From assembly GCF_030005555.1 (NCBI RefSeq), contig NZ_JASCQG010000002.1:62001-126000 (forward strand): a stretch of 64,000 bases of DNA. The letters run 5' to 3'. Source of the stretch: Empedobacter sedimenti. GTDB taxonomy: Bacteria; Bacteroidota; Bacteroidia; Flavobacteriales; Weeksellaceae. Below, in pieces: positions 42,734 to 51,873 of this stretch (positions within the stretch are counted from its first letter, which is position 1; every line of letters starts with the position of its first letter). The translations under genes and the position numbers were made by a program. The notes beneath the pieces are model-generated. The model was not told the origin of the DNA and made no database searches. It saw only the letters and a program-made list of their open reading frames with translations.

Positions 42734-44173
42734 TTAATAGTATGTATATCTTCTTACACCAGCAATATGCTTAGCTAAACGCATTACTTGGTGGCTATAT
42801 CCATATTCGTTATCGTACCAAACGTACATTACAACATTTTTACCATCGGCAGAAACGATTGTCGCATTACTATCAAAAATAGATGGGGCAGAAGTTCCTA
42901 CGATATCAGAAGAAACTAATTCATTGTTTAATGAATATTTAATTTGCTCTACTAATTCACCATCTAAAGCTGCAGTTTTCATGATGTTATTTAAATCTTC
43001 TACAGAAGTATTTTTACCAACTTCAAGATTTAATACAACTAAAGATCCATTAGGAACAGGAACACGAATTGCATTTGAAGTTAATTTACCTGCTAAACTT
43101 GGTAATGCTTTTGCAACTGCGCTTCCAGCACCAGTCTCAGTAATTACCATATTTAATGCAGCAGCACGTCCACGACGGTATTTTTTGTGCATGTTGTCCA
43201 CTAAGTTTTGATCGTTTGTATAAGCGTGAATTGTCTCTAAATGACCTTTCACAACTCCTAAACTATCTTCAACAACTTTTAAAATTGGCGTAATTGCATT
43301 TGTAGTACAAGATGCAGCTGAAAAAATATTTACATCAGCTGGGCTATATTCTTCGTGATTAACACCATAAACAATATTCGGTACACCTTTACCTGGAGCT
43401 GTTAATAAAACTTTATCAGCACCAACAGATTTTAAATGACGAGCTAAAGCCACGTCATCTTTAAAAACTCCTGTATTATCAATAATCAACGCATTGTTGA
43501 TTCCGTAAGCTGTATAGTCAATATCTTCTGGTTGAGCAGCAGAAATCATCGTAACTGTAACTCCATTGATAATTAAAGCGTTGTTTTCATGATCTGCAAT
43601 TACATTTCCATCAAAATCTCCGTGAACAGAATCGTGACGTAATAAAGATGCACGTTTCTCTAACAAAACAGGATCGTTTTTATCACGAGTTACTACTGCA
43701 CGTAATCTTAATTGTTGACCTTTACCCATTTGTGAAGCTAATTCGCGAGCTAATAAACGTCCGATACGACCAAAACCGTACAATACAACGTCTTTAGGTT
43801 CAACAGCTTTTACTGTTCTACTATCACCTAATTTTTCTTCAACAAAAGCCTGAGGAGACTCGTAATTTCCTGAAGTATACTCTTTAGCCAATTTACCAAT
43901 ATCTAATCTTGAAGCTGGTAATTTAGCCTCAGAAATTGCTTTAGCAATAGCTAAAGTATCATCAATAGAAATCTTTTTTTCTACGAATTCTTCAGCATAT
44001 TGGTGTAAATTAACAATATCACTTACGTTTTTGTCAACCAATTGATTACGGAAAATTACCAATTCAATAGATTGATCATACCATAAGTCAGAAACTATTT
44101 TAATGAACTCAACAACCTTTTTACTCATTTCATTGAATGATGTAAGTTGTTGATCATACGATACATTGCTCAT
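42734..44173 (-). CDS. gap: Glyceraldehyde-3-phosphate dehydrogenase, long form
   Basis: The 479-residue protein has an N-terminal extension of about 125 residues, then the NAD-binding GFGRIGRLLAREL. The catalytic Cys289 lies in SAASCTTNAITPI, and other motifs are TIHAYTNDQNLVDN and the C-terminal WYDNEYGYSHQVMRL. Standard GAPDH has about 335 residues; this long type is common in Bacteroidota beside a short one. It interconverts glyceraldehyde-3-phosphate and 1,3-bisphosphoglycerate. The longer frame to 44227 lacks support, and ATG 44173 begins MSNVSYDQQ. A TACTTTTG box at 44215-44222 may be its promoter, and two palindromes lie farther upstream. Confidence 0.95.
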   Translation of the reverse strand: MSNVSYDQQLTSFNEMSKKVVEFIKIVSDLWYDQSIELVIFRNQLVDKNVSDIVNLHQYAEEFVEKKISIDDTLAIAKAISEAKLPASRLDIGKLAKEYTSGNYESPQAFVEEKLGDSRTVKAVEPKDVVLYGFGRIGRLLARELASQMGKGQQLRLRAVVTRDKNDPVLLEKRASLLRHDSVHGDFDGNVIADHENNALIINGVTVTMISAAQPEDIDYTAYGINNALIIDNTGVFKDDVALARHLKSVGADKVLLTAPGKGVPNIVYGVNHEEYSPADVNIFSAASCTTNAITPILKVVEDSLGVVKGHLETIHAYTNDQNLVDNMHKKYRRGRAAALNMVITETGAGSAVAKALPSLAGKLTSNAIRVPVPNGSLVVLNLEVGKNTSVEDLNNIMKTAALDGELVEQIKYSLNNELVSSDIVGTSAPSIFDSNATIVSADGKNVVMYVWYDNEYGYSHQVMRLAKHIAGVRRYTYY

Positions 44174-44214
44174 TTTAGATAATGTTTTTGTTGTGTTTAT
44201 AATTAAATGTTGGA

Positions 44215-44222
44215 CAAAAGTA
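44215..44222 (-). promoter_or_regulatory. Possible -7 box of gap
   Basis: On the minus strand TACTTTTG lies 42 bases before the gap start; no good TTTG is found at the expected distance upstream. Confidence 0.4.
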
Positions 44223-44424
44223 ATCAATTATAACGATTTCGTAAATATTTTTTCTAAAATTAAGTTGTTGTAGATGATTATTTTTAAGTTAATATCTTTA
44301 TCAAGTTTGATTAAGTTAGATTCAATAAATTGAAAATCAATAAATTGATTTTAATATATTGTTTAAACTATATTGAAATTTAAGTGTTCAATTCTTATAA
44401 TAATTGATGTTTTTAATAAATGTA

Positions 44425-44448
44425 TTTTTACGAAAACATTTTCGTAAA
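44425..44448. promoter_or_regulatory. 24-bp palindrome upstream of gap (site 1)
   Basis: TTTTACGAAAA-CA-TTTTCGTAAAA is perfectly symmetric. Its 16-base core ACGAAAACATTTTCGT is the exact reverse complement of the core of site 2, 122 bases away. It is likely an operator for a dimeric regulator. Confidence 0.65.
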
Positions 44449-44544
44449 ATGAAATTAAGTACACTTTGTTAACAATAAATAGCTAATTATAAAATGTAAT
44501 AACATTAAATTTATTGATAATTAATTGTTTAACCTGAAATAGTT

Positions 44545-44572
44545 TAATTAACGAAAATGTTTTCGTTAATTA
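44545..44572. promoter_or_regulatory. 28-bp palindrome upstream of gap (site 2)
   Basis: Arms of 13 bases (TAATTAACGAAAA and its complement) flank the centre TG. The core ACGAAAATGTTTTCGT matches site 1 in inverted orientation. The 500-base gap around both sites has no ORF. Confidence 0.65.
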
Positions 44573-44667
44573 TATTGATTAAGTTTTAAAGAAAAAGCAA
44601 TAAAGAAAACATACTTATAAGAGAATGAAATTGTTAGATAAAAAGATTGTATTTTTTTAAATTTAAT

Positions 44668-44699
44668 TTTGAATTTACATTTTACTTTCTATATATTTG
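44668..44699 (+). promoter_or_regulatory. Promoter of tRNA-Ser copy 2
   Basis: TTTG at 44668-44671, a 20-base spacer and TATATTTG at 44692-44699 match the consensus. Confidence 0.85.
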
Positions 44700-44705
44700 C
44701 ACTCG

Positions 44706-44730
44706 CAATAACGCACTAGATGCTGTTATT
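44706..44730 (+). promoter_or_regulatory. Hairpin leader of tRNA-Ser copy 2
   Basis: CAATAACGCA pairs with TGCTGTTATT (bulged T, loop CTAGA). It differs from copy 1 at two positions; one keeps pairing (G-C here, G-T there), the other is in the loop. Confidence 0.6.
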
Positions 44731-44815
44731 GGAGAGTTGGCAGAGTGGTCGAATGCGGCAGTCTTGAAAACTGTTGAGGGTCACACCTCCGGGGGTTCGA
44801 ATCCCTCACTCTCCG
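44731..44815 (+). tRNA. tRNA-Ser (TGA), copy 2
   Basis: It is identical in all 85 bases to the tRNA at 38412, and the copies share about 45 bases of upstream sequence as well. Confidence 0.97.
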
Positions 44816-44818
44816 CTG

Positions 44819-44852
44819 AAAGGGATTCTATTATTTAGGATCCCTTTTTTTT
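44819..44852. terminator. Terminator of tRNA-Ser copy 2 / MFS gene
   Basis: AAAGGGAT pairs with ATCCCTTT with extra paired bases inside, then eight T; it sits between the tRNA and the convergent MFS gene. Confidence 0.85.
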
Positions 44853-46062
44853 ATGTTTTTTTAAAACTAAAATAAATAAACACAATACTTATAAACATCA
44901 ATATTGATGCTACGAAAAATGGAGCGCCTGAAAACTCAAAAGGTGCATGTTCATGAGTGAAATAATAGAATAAATTAGTCATAAGAGGAGGTCCAATAAT
45001 AGAAGTTACACTTACTAAACTTGTTAATGCTCCTTGTAATTCTCCTTGTTGATCCGGAGGTATACTTTTACTAATTAAAGATTGAAGGGAAGGTCCGCAA
45101 ATTCCACCTAAAGAATAAGGTATTAGGAAAATAAACATCATCCATCCCTGATTTGTAAAAGCAAATAATAAAAGTCCTAATCCATAAAATAATAATCCTA
45201 AGTAGATACTTTTTTGCTCTCCTAATTTGGGAGCACTCCATCGAATCAATACGCCCTGTACTAACCCAATGCATAACCCTAAAATTCCTAAAGAAATTCC
45301 TACTAGTTTTTCTGTCCAATTGAACATGTACATGGTAAAGAAGTGCCAATTACTCTGAACAGCATGAAGTCCAAGATAAACGAATACTAAAGCAAAAACT
45401 AGATTAGAAATTTTAGGATGCTTAAATAAAAATTGAAGCGAACTTATTGGATTTGCACGCTTCCACTCAAACGGTCTTCTTTTACTTTTATCTAAACTCT
45501 CAGGAAGCATAAAATATCCATAGAAGAAATTCAGCAGACATAATAGTGCTGCTACATAAAAAGGCACTCTGGCTCCATAATGCCCCAATAAACCTCCCAA
45601 AACAGGACCTATTACAAATCCTAAACCAAATGCAACTCCAATTAATCCGAAATTCTTTGTTCTGTTTTCATCCGTTGATACATCAGCAATATAAGCACTT
45701 GCTGTAGAAATGCTAGCTCCAGTTAGTCCTGCAATAATACGACCTACAAATAACCATCCTATAGAAGGTGCTAGAGCTAACAAAATATAATCGATAGAAA
45801 AACCAAAAAGAGAGATTAATAAAATCGGACGTCTCCCATATTTATCACTAAGATTACCAACTATAGGTGCAAATACAAATTGTGTAAATGCATAGGCAAA
45901 ACCAAGCCAACCTCCATATTTTGCTGCTTCACTAATGTCACTATGAATAAGTTCGCTTATCAGTTTCGGAACAACAGGAAGTATGATTCCCCAACCTATT
46001 ATATCTAATAACAGTGTAATAAATACAAATCCAACTGCTGCTTTTTTATCTGTTTTTTTCAT
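44851..46062 (-). CDS. TetA-like major facilitator efflux transporter
   Basis: The 403-residue protein has 12 membrane helices. MFS motif A is GNLSDKYGRRPILL near residue 67, and the N-terminal LDIIGWGIILPVVPKL resembles TCR/Tet-family proton-drug antiporters. The likely substrate is a drug or metabolite, but many Bacteroidota copies confer no tetracycline resistance. An AraC-type regulator lies 114 bases upstream on the same strand and may control it. Confidence 0.9.
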   Translation of the reverse strand: MKKTDKKAAVGFVFITLLLDIIGWGIILPVVPKLISELIHSDISEAAKYGGWLGFAYAFTQFVFAPIVGNLSDKYGRRPILLISLFGFSIDYILLALAPSIGWLFVGRIIAGLTGASISTASAYIADVSTDENRTKNFGLIGVAFGLGFVIGPVLGGLLGHYGARVPFYVAALLCLLNFFYGYFMLPESLDKSKRRPFEWKRANPISSLQFLFKHPKISNLVFALVFVYLGLHAVQSNWHFFTMYMFNWTEKLVGISLGILGLCIGLVQGVLIRWSAPKLGEQKSIYLGLLFYGLGLLLFAFTNQGWMMFIFLIPYSLGGICGPSLQSLISKSIPPDQQGELQGALTSLVSVTSIIGPPLMTNLFYYFTHEHAPFEFSGAPFFVASILMFISIVFIYFSFKKT

Positions 46063-46175
46063 GGGATAAAAGTAGACAACCTTGCCAAACAGATAATTGA
46101 CGATTTAAGAGGTTTTAAGTACTATTTCTAAGGTCTTTTTGGATTAAATTAAAGCACAAACATTATCTCAATATA

Positions 46176-47051
46176 TTATTCCTCCTCTCGATATAACTTT
46201 GGTGACATACCTGTATTCCGTTTAAAATATCTACAAAACACACTCGTATCTGTAAATTCTAATTCATTGCTAATTTCTTTTATCGATAAGTTTGAAGATT
46301 TGAGTAATGTTTTTGCATGCAACACGAGTACATGATCTATCCATTGTAAAGTAGATTTTCCAGTATTTTGTTTCAGAAAAGACGAAAGATACTGCGTACT
46401 TAAATGTAGTTTATCTGCATAAAACTGTACATTTCGTTGCTTGTGCGCATATTTAGAAACTAAAGAATAAAAGTTATCGATAATTTCATGTGTTCGATTC
46501 TTTGTTTGATTTTTAAGTGAAGGTACATTCTGATACTTTTCAGTAATCAAATGAATCAAACTCATCACAAGATGTTTGAGCATTTCTGTTTTATGACTAC
46601 TTTGTTTCTTGTCGTATACTTTTTCAATAAGCTTGATGAGTTCTTCCTGTAAAAGAAGTTCTTCCTGATCCAACCTAATTATCGGCTGCCAACGAATCTG
46701 ATCATTCATTACAAACTCTCTTAAGATTGGAAATGTTGATATAAAATCTAAAGAAAGCCCTATCGTAACTATTTCTGCATCTTCACTCAAAGACTTTGTT
46801 TCTATCATAATTTGTGGAGGTACAATTGCAATATCGCCTTCTTGTACTTCATATTCAGAAAAATGAATTTGAGTTTTCATTGATCCTTTTAATACAACAC
46901 CTATTAATAAACCTTCAAATAAACGGCTATGTTTTTTGTAATTTTGATTTTCCTTATTGTGTTGATGAAAAACAACGATACCTTCTACTTTACTTGTAGC
47001 ATCAAGATTATATAAACTATAAACATTTTCAAGCGTTATAAATAAAGCCAT
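46176..47051 (-). CDS. AraC-family transcriptional regulator
   Basis: This 291-residue regulator has an N-terminal cupin-like sensing domain (about 20-150) and a C-terminal double HTH over about 190-290, with LHLSTQYLSSFLKQNTGKS and ISNELEFTDTSVFCRYFKRN ending in SPKLYREE. The frame extends to 47081, but ATG 47051 (MALFITLENVYSLYN) is the more typical start. It precedes the MFS pump gene on the same strand, so it is a candidate activator of that pump; the inducer is unknown. Confidence 0.9.
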   Translation of the reverse strand: MALFITLENVYSLYNLDATSKVEGIVVFHQHNKENQNYKKHSRLFEGLLIGVVLKGSMKTQIHFSEYEVQEGDIAIVPPQIMIETKSLSEDAEIVTIGLSLDFISTFPILREFVMNDQIRWQPIIRLDQEELLLQEELIKLIEKVYDKKQSSHKTEMLKHLVMSLIHLITEKYQNVPSLKNQTKNRTHEIIDNFYSLVSKYAHKQRNVQFYADKLHLSTQYLSSFLKQNTGKSTLQWIDHVLVLHAKTLLKSSNLSIKEISNELEFTDTSVFCRYFKRNTGMSPKLYREEE

Positions 47052-47147
47052 ATTTTCTATAATTATAACAAATATCAACAAACAATCTTAGAATAGATTA
47101 TAGTTTTGCGTAAACTTATTTCTGGACGGGACAAATTTATAAACCAA

Positions 47148-47174
47148 AAATCCCGAAACATCGTTTCGGGATTT
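47148..47174 (-). terminator. Terminator of WG-repeat operon
   Basis: A perfect 12-bp stem, AAATCCCGAAAC with GTTTCGGGATTT, loop ATC, lies just after the WG-repeat gene stop. Confidence 0.9.
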
Positions 47175-47176
47175 TT

Positions 47177-48970
47177 TTATTTTTTTTCTAACTCTCCTTT
47201 ATAATTATAATATCCGTCAGATAAACTTAAAGCTCTTCTTCCAAAATTAGAAGAACTCGAATAATTACTTCCAGTAAATTCTGTGAGTTTTTGATTTTTA
47301 AGGTTAATCAAACCTAAGTTACCTTCAAAATATACTGGTGCAATTCCGTAAGAAAAAGGACCGAGTAAATTACTGTATTGAAAAGGAATAATCGTTTTGT
47401 TGTCAGAATTTACATAACCCCATTTGTCATTTTTCTTTACGCCAAATAAATAATCTTGATAAGTAAGATCTACAAAATCATCAAAATCAATTACATCATC
47501 GTATTCTATAGGAATAATGTTTTTACCATTTTGATCAAAAAATCCATGTTTATCATTCTTTTTCGCAATAAAAAAACCTTTTTCTGCATATTTTAATTCG
47601 TCTACATTTTTCAGTTCAATTGGTTGAGGTTGAGTGTTATTTAAGATATAAAAATGGTTATTAGATTTGAGTAGAGCAACATCAAATTCTTTATCAAAAT
47701 AATATTGATCCACTTTCATTATTTTTTGATTGTTGGAGTCAATTAATTCAAAATCAGATTCGTCATCATTTTGTGCTAAAATAAAATTATTGGTAAGGGC
47801 TTCAATTTTATAATAGGGTAGTGCAGTCATTTTTCGCTGCTTTTTATCAAAATAATAGTATCGATCTACACTTTCATAAAAATACTCGTTGATAGAATAA
47901 TAAGAACCGTCTAATTTTAGAATTAATTTTTTATCAAGGTCGTAGATGGAAGTGTTTTGATTATTAGACCCATCAAGTAGTGTTTGATTATTTTTTAAAG
48001 TAAATGTTGAGTTAACTTTTCGCTCATAAATTCCGTCATTATAGTATAAAATTAATTCTTTAATAGGTACTCCAAATTCATATTTTATATAAACTTCATT
48101 TGATTCTTTATCAAAAATATCCTCTGCATTTTTCTTTAAATTATTAAGATTAGAAAAGAAATTAGTTTTAAATTTTTCGTGTTCCATTAATGAGTCCTTC
48201 TTAGCAATAGCAAGTACTTCATTTACTTGAGTAATCAGTTTGTTGATGGATGTTTTAAATATATCTGGATGAATAGAAGAGCGTGAATATCCATAATTAG
48301 AAATTCGCATATTTTCTTTCGTTTTTGCTTGTATTTCGATAAAATCTAAGTCTATTGCAGTTGTTTTTAGTACAATTGATTGATTATCTTGCTTGATAAT
48401 CTCAAAAGTAAAATCTTTGCTCTTGGTTACTAATTTGTCTTTTGCAGGAACTATAATACTATCCAATTGCTTTGGCGAACTGAAAAGTAACTCTGCATCA
48501 AATTGTTTGACTGCTTTTTTTAGATTAAGATCATTTGAAAAACGAGTGTTTAAATTAATTTTTTTATCAATCATTTCGGTTGATCCATCATGATAATAAA
48601 CTTTTGTCGGATTAATTTTAGCATTAAGTTCGTCTAATGAGTAATATACTTTGGGATCTTTGTAAATGAAAAGCTCTATTTTATCATCATCAATTACATT
48701 AGAAAAAGTGAAGTTGTAATGGCTTTTTTCGTCAATATCTTTATCAAATTCGGCTTGATTAAACTTAAATTGTAAAGCCTTTACTTTATCAGGTTTTCTT
48801 ACTTCTTTTTTCATTTCAAAAAAATTCAGAAAACGATCAAATGTATTCATATCATCTTCCAGTTTTGCAATCAATTCGCTATTGGTAGTTGCTTTTTCGT
48901 AACCTTCGAATTGTGCAAAAGTTAATTGTGAAAGACAAATTAAAAATGCAAAGTTTATATATTTTTTCAT
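47177..48970 (-). CDS. Secreted WG-repeat protein
   Basis: The 597-residue protein has a signal peptide (MKKYINFAFLICLSQLTFAQ). The C-terminal third (about 465-590) holds WG-type beta repeats, for example NDKHGFFDQNGKNIIPIEYD and KNDKWGYVNSDNKTIIPFQY. The first 450 residues are polar, beta-rich and unrecognised. WG repeats are widespread in Bacteroidota surface or periplasmic proteins without assigned roles. Its ATG overlaps the stop of the upstream gene by 4 bases, so the two are translated together. Confidence 0.8.
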   Translation of the reverse strand: MKKYINFAFLICLSQLTFAQFEGYEKATTNSELIAKLEDDMNTFDRFLNFFEMKKEVRKPDKVKALQFKFNQAEFDKDIDEKSHYNFTFSNVIDDDKIELFIYKDPKVYYSLDELNAKINPTKVYYHDGSTEMIDKKINLNTRFSNDLNLKKAVKQFDAELLFSSPKQLDSIIVPAKDKLVTKSKDFTFEIIKQDNQSIVLKTTAIDLDFIEIQAKTKENMRISNYGYSRSSIHPDIFKTSINKLITQVNEVLAIAKKDSLMEHEKFKTNFFSNLNNLKKNAEDIFDKESNEVYIKYEFGVPIKELILYYNDGIYERKVNSTFTLKNNQTLLDGSNNQNTSIYDLDKKLILKLDGSYYSINEYFYESVDRYYYFDKKQRKMTALPYYKIEALTNNFILAQNDDESDFELIDSNNQKIMKVDQYYFDKEFDVALLKSNNHFYILNNTQPQPIELKNVDELKYAEKGFFIAKKNDKHGFFDQNGKNIIPIEYDDVIDFDDFVDLTYQDYLFGVKKNDKWGYVNSDNKTIIPFQYSNLLGPFSYGIAPVYFEGNLGLINLKNQKLTEFTGSNYSSSSNFGRRALSLSDGYYNYKGELEKK

Positions 48971-50313
48971 CTAATTATTTTTAGTTCGTTAGTAGTTTTA
49001 TCGATATAAAAAGTGAATTCTATATTTTTTGAATAATTTTTTCCGACAGCTTTTAGATAACTCGATTTATCAATTGCTTCCAAATAAGCTAATTTACCAT
49101 CTGTGCTGATGTGAAGTTTTGTCTGCTCTGCTACAACAGTTTTGAAACTGCTTTCTACTGCAGTCGCCCATTCTTTATAATCATCAAAAGATTTATTTTT
49201 ACCCATATTATAAGTAAAAGTGTAATACTCAAAATAATTATCATAAAGTAAGTTACTTATTTTTTCGATTTTTTTTGCGAGAATATAATCACTGAAATTT
49301 TGGTAAAAGGTTTTTATTTTTTGTTCTAAATCCTTTTCTAATCGCAAATCCTTTCCATTGTTCCAACCTTTTATGTCGTAATTAACTTCTGGATTGAAAG
49401 TGTAATCAAAAACAATATTTTTCTTACCATATTTTGATGTTCCAGGATAACTAGAATAACGTGTTTCTCCATTTTCTGTTATTGTATCAGTTACATATTC
49501 TCGATTATTGAATATTTTTTCGGTTTTTAATTCGTCTCCTTTAGCATTTTGTGTAATGAGAAGTGCGCCAAAATAAGATTGTTTCGGAATACTTTTCAAT
49601 TGATTTTTATTCTCATCTAAGCCCGGGTCTACTATAAATTGCAGTGTTACAGGTGATTTTGAATTGAGAATATATGGATTAAGATAAATTGTATTTTCAT
49701 TAATATAACGACTTTTTCCAATTTCTGTATAAATAGGAATCCCGTTAATTAAAATCTTTGGAGAAACTTGAAAGTAATATAAATCAACATAATAATCAAT
49801 TCCATTAGGGTTACTTTTTAATTGAGTCGATATTTTAGCTAAAGGATTATTGATTACTTCCTTGAAAGTAATTGTAACATCTGATTTTGTGTTTTCTTCA
49901 ACTTTTTTATCTTCATTAATATCAACAACTAATTTTAAAGAAAAATCTTCTGAGTTTGCACTATAAGTAGTCGAACTCCATTCTTTATCCATAGTTAAAT
50001 CAATCGGATATTTTTTTTCTAAATATTCTATGATTCTTTTTGTCGAATTTTTAATCGATTTTGAAGCAGAAAAAGACAATTGATTTTCTCTTAGGACAAT
50101 TTCTTCAATCGGAATTCCGTTCCAAAATCCTTTTTCATATGTTTTATAATTACCATAAGCAAAATCAGACTTATTTGTTTTAGAATTAAAGAATTCTTTA
50201 GCCTTGTTTAATGAATTGTATTGCGTAAAATCGATATTGTTTTGAGCAATAACAAGTGAAGAGGTTATCAAAAAAGCAAACAAAAAAATAAACTGTTTTC
50301 CGATTAGTTTCAT
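48967..50313 (-). CDS. Secreted protein of unknown function, partner of WG-repeat protein
   Basis: This 448-residue protein has a signal peptide (LFAFLITSSLVIAQ near residues 10-23). I do not recognise a domain. The middle part contains ISPKILINGIPIYTEIGKSR and the end has a stretch (about 340-445) resembling an NTF2/SnoaL-like helix-strand pattern, NLLYDNYFEYYTFTYNMGK. It is the first gene of a two-gene operon, overlapping the WG-repeat gene by 4 bases, which implies that the two products work together outside the cytoplasm. Confidence 0.7.
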   Translation of the reverse strand: MKLIGKQFIFLFAFLITSSLVIAQNNIDFTQYNSLNKAKEFFNSKTNKSDFAYGNYKTYEKGFWNGIPIEEIVLRENQLSFSASKSIKNSTKRIIEYLEKKYPIDLTMDKEWSSTTYSANSEDFSLKLVVDINEDKKVEENTKSDVTITFKEVINNPLAKISTQLKSNPNGIDYYVDLYYFQVSPKILINGIPIYTEIGKSRYINENTIYLNPYILNSKSPVTLQFIVDPGLDENKNQLKSIPKQSYFGALLITQNAKGDELKTEKIFNNREYVTDTITENGETRYSSYPGTSKYGKKNIVFDYTFNPEVNYDIKGWNNGKDLRLEKDLEQKIKTFYQNFSDYILAKKIEKISNLLYDNYFEYYTFTYNMGKNKSFDDYKEWATAVESSFKTVVAEQTKLHISTDGKLAYLEAIDKSSYLKAVGKNYSKNIEFTFYIDKTTNELKIIR

Positions 50314-50511
50314 ATATTTTTGGTTAGTAGTTAAGTGAGCTCTAATTTGCGAATAAAATGAAATATATGCAACTATTGATAATTGTTTTGAGCACTTGTA
50401 AGTTGAAATTATTTTAATAAAGTGAGTTATAAAATGATTTTTTAAAACGTGAAATACTTATCTATTTAGATGTGATTGTTTTACAATAAAATAATACTCA
50501 ATTATTTTTTG

Positions 50512-50714
50512 TATATTTGCATTATATTATCAAATAGAGGCTTCTTAACAACTGCTTTTTACTGTTCAAGTTAATTCTCCAGTTTTCGCTTTTCAGCGGC
50601 CAAAATTTATGATCATTCGTACAATTTTTTAGATTATTACATTCTTTTTTTAGAGAATATCTTTTTGAACAATTTTTGTACGAAAAATATTTTCAATAAT
50701 CACATAAAAAAGAA
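50512..50714 (+). promoter_or_regulatory. Promoter and long structured leader of DEAD-box gene
   Basis: A TATATTTG box at 50512-50519 gives a leader of about 190 bases. In it TTCGTACAA (50616-50624) is reverse-complemented at 50676-50684, enclosing a small hairpin with arms ATTCT/AGAAT near 50641-50659. Long structured leaders are typical of cold-induced helicase and cold-shock genes. The -33 element is not clear. Confidence 0.5.
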
Positions 50715-51872
50715 ATGAAATTTTCAGAATTAAATATCATACAACCTATATTGTCAGCGATTGATGAGGCTGGTTATGAAAGCCCAACCGAAATTCAACG
50801 TCAGTCAATACCTCTTGTTTTAGACGGAAACGATATGATTGGTTGTGCACAAACAGGAACTGGAAAAACAGCGTCATTTGCTATTCCAATTCTACAATTG
50901 TTGCAAGAAAAACCAAAACAAGGAAAAGGAATCAGAACACTTGTTATTACACCAACGCGTGAATTAGCTGTTCAGATAGAAGATAATTTTAAATTATATA
51001 GTAAAAATTTACCAATCAAAAGCTTTGCAATTTTTGGTGGTATTTCTCAAAATAAACAAGTGGGAACCATTAAAAATGGAGTAGATGTATTAATTGCAAC
51101 TCCTGGTCGTTTGTTAGATTTGATGTCGCAAGGAATAATTAAGCTTAATCAAATTGAGATTTTGATTCTTGATGAAGCGGATCGTATGTTGGATATGGGA
51201 TTTGTAAATGATATTAAAAAGATTTTACAAAAAGTACCAGAGAAAAGACAAACATTGTTTTTTTCTGCTACAATGCCAAAATCGATCAGAAAGTTTGCAA
51301 ACACAATTCTTCATCAACCAAAAGAGATTAATGTAACACCAGTTTCTTCAACAGCAGAAACAATTCAGCAATCTGTTTATTTTGTAGAAAAACCTGAGAA
51401 AGAATTACTTTTGGTCAAATTATTGAAGGAAAATTCGGACAGAACTTTAGTTTTTACGAGAACAAAACATGGAGCAAATCGTTTGGTAAAGAAATTAGAT
51501 AAATCTAAAATTCTTTCGGCAGCAATTCACGGAAACAAAACACAAAATGCCCGTCAAAAAGCATTGAATGATTTTAAGGATAATAAAATTCAAGTTTTAA
51601 TTGCAACTGATATTGCAGCAAGAGGAATTGATATTGATATGCTATCTAATGTAATCAATTTTGAGTTGCCAAATGTTCCTGAAACCTATGTACATCGTAT
51701 TGGTAGAACAGGACGTGCAGGTAAAGAAGGAGTAGCGAGATCTTTTTGTTCGAATGAAGAAAAGAAAGATTTACGAAACATAGAAAAATTAATTGGAGCT
51801 AAAATTAAGGTGGAAAAGGTACATCTAAAACCTAAGTCAGCTCCTAAACAAGAAAAAATAAAAAATATTTAA
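50715..51872 (+). CDS. DEAD-box RNA helicase, RhlE-like
   Basis: The 385-residue helicase has the Q motif (ESPTEIQRQSIP), Walker A AQTGTGKTASF, PTRELA, DEAD (ILDEADRMLD), SAT (FFSATMPKS) and HRIGRTGRAG. The tail after residue 355 is short and basic. It unwinds RNA duplexes in ribosome assembly or mRNA decay, particularly in the cold. The next gene, a cold-shock-domain protein, starts 1 base after its stop, so the pair forms a cold-adaptation operon under the long leader. Confidence 0.95.
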   Translation: MKFSELNIIQPILSAIDEAGYESPTEIQRQSIPLVLDGNDMIGCAQTGTGKTASFAIPILQLLQEKPKQGKGIRTLVITPTRELAVQIEDNFKLYSKNLPIKSFAIFGGISQNKQVGTIKNGVDVLIATPGRLLDLMSQGIIKLNQIEILILDEADRMLDMGFVNDIKKILQKVPEKRQTLFFSATMPKSIRKFANTILHQPKEINVTPVSSTAETIQQSVYFVEKPEKELLLVKLLKENSDRTLVFTRTKHGANRLVKKLDKSKILSAAIHGNKTQNARQKALNDFKDNKIQVLIATDIAARGIDIDMLSNVINFELPNVPETYVHRIGRTGRAGKEGVARSFCSNEEKKDLRNIEKLIGAKIKVEKVHLKPKSAPKQEKIKNI

Positions 51873-51873
51873 T

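Noticed and set aside
44647-44838. Frame containing GELAEWSNAAVLKTVEGHTS
   Set aside because: It is a translation of tRNA-Ser(TGA), not a protein gene.
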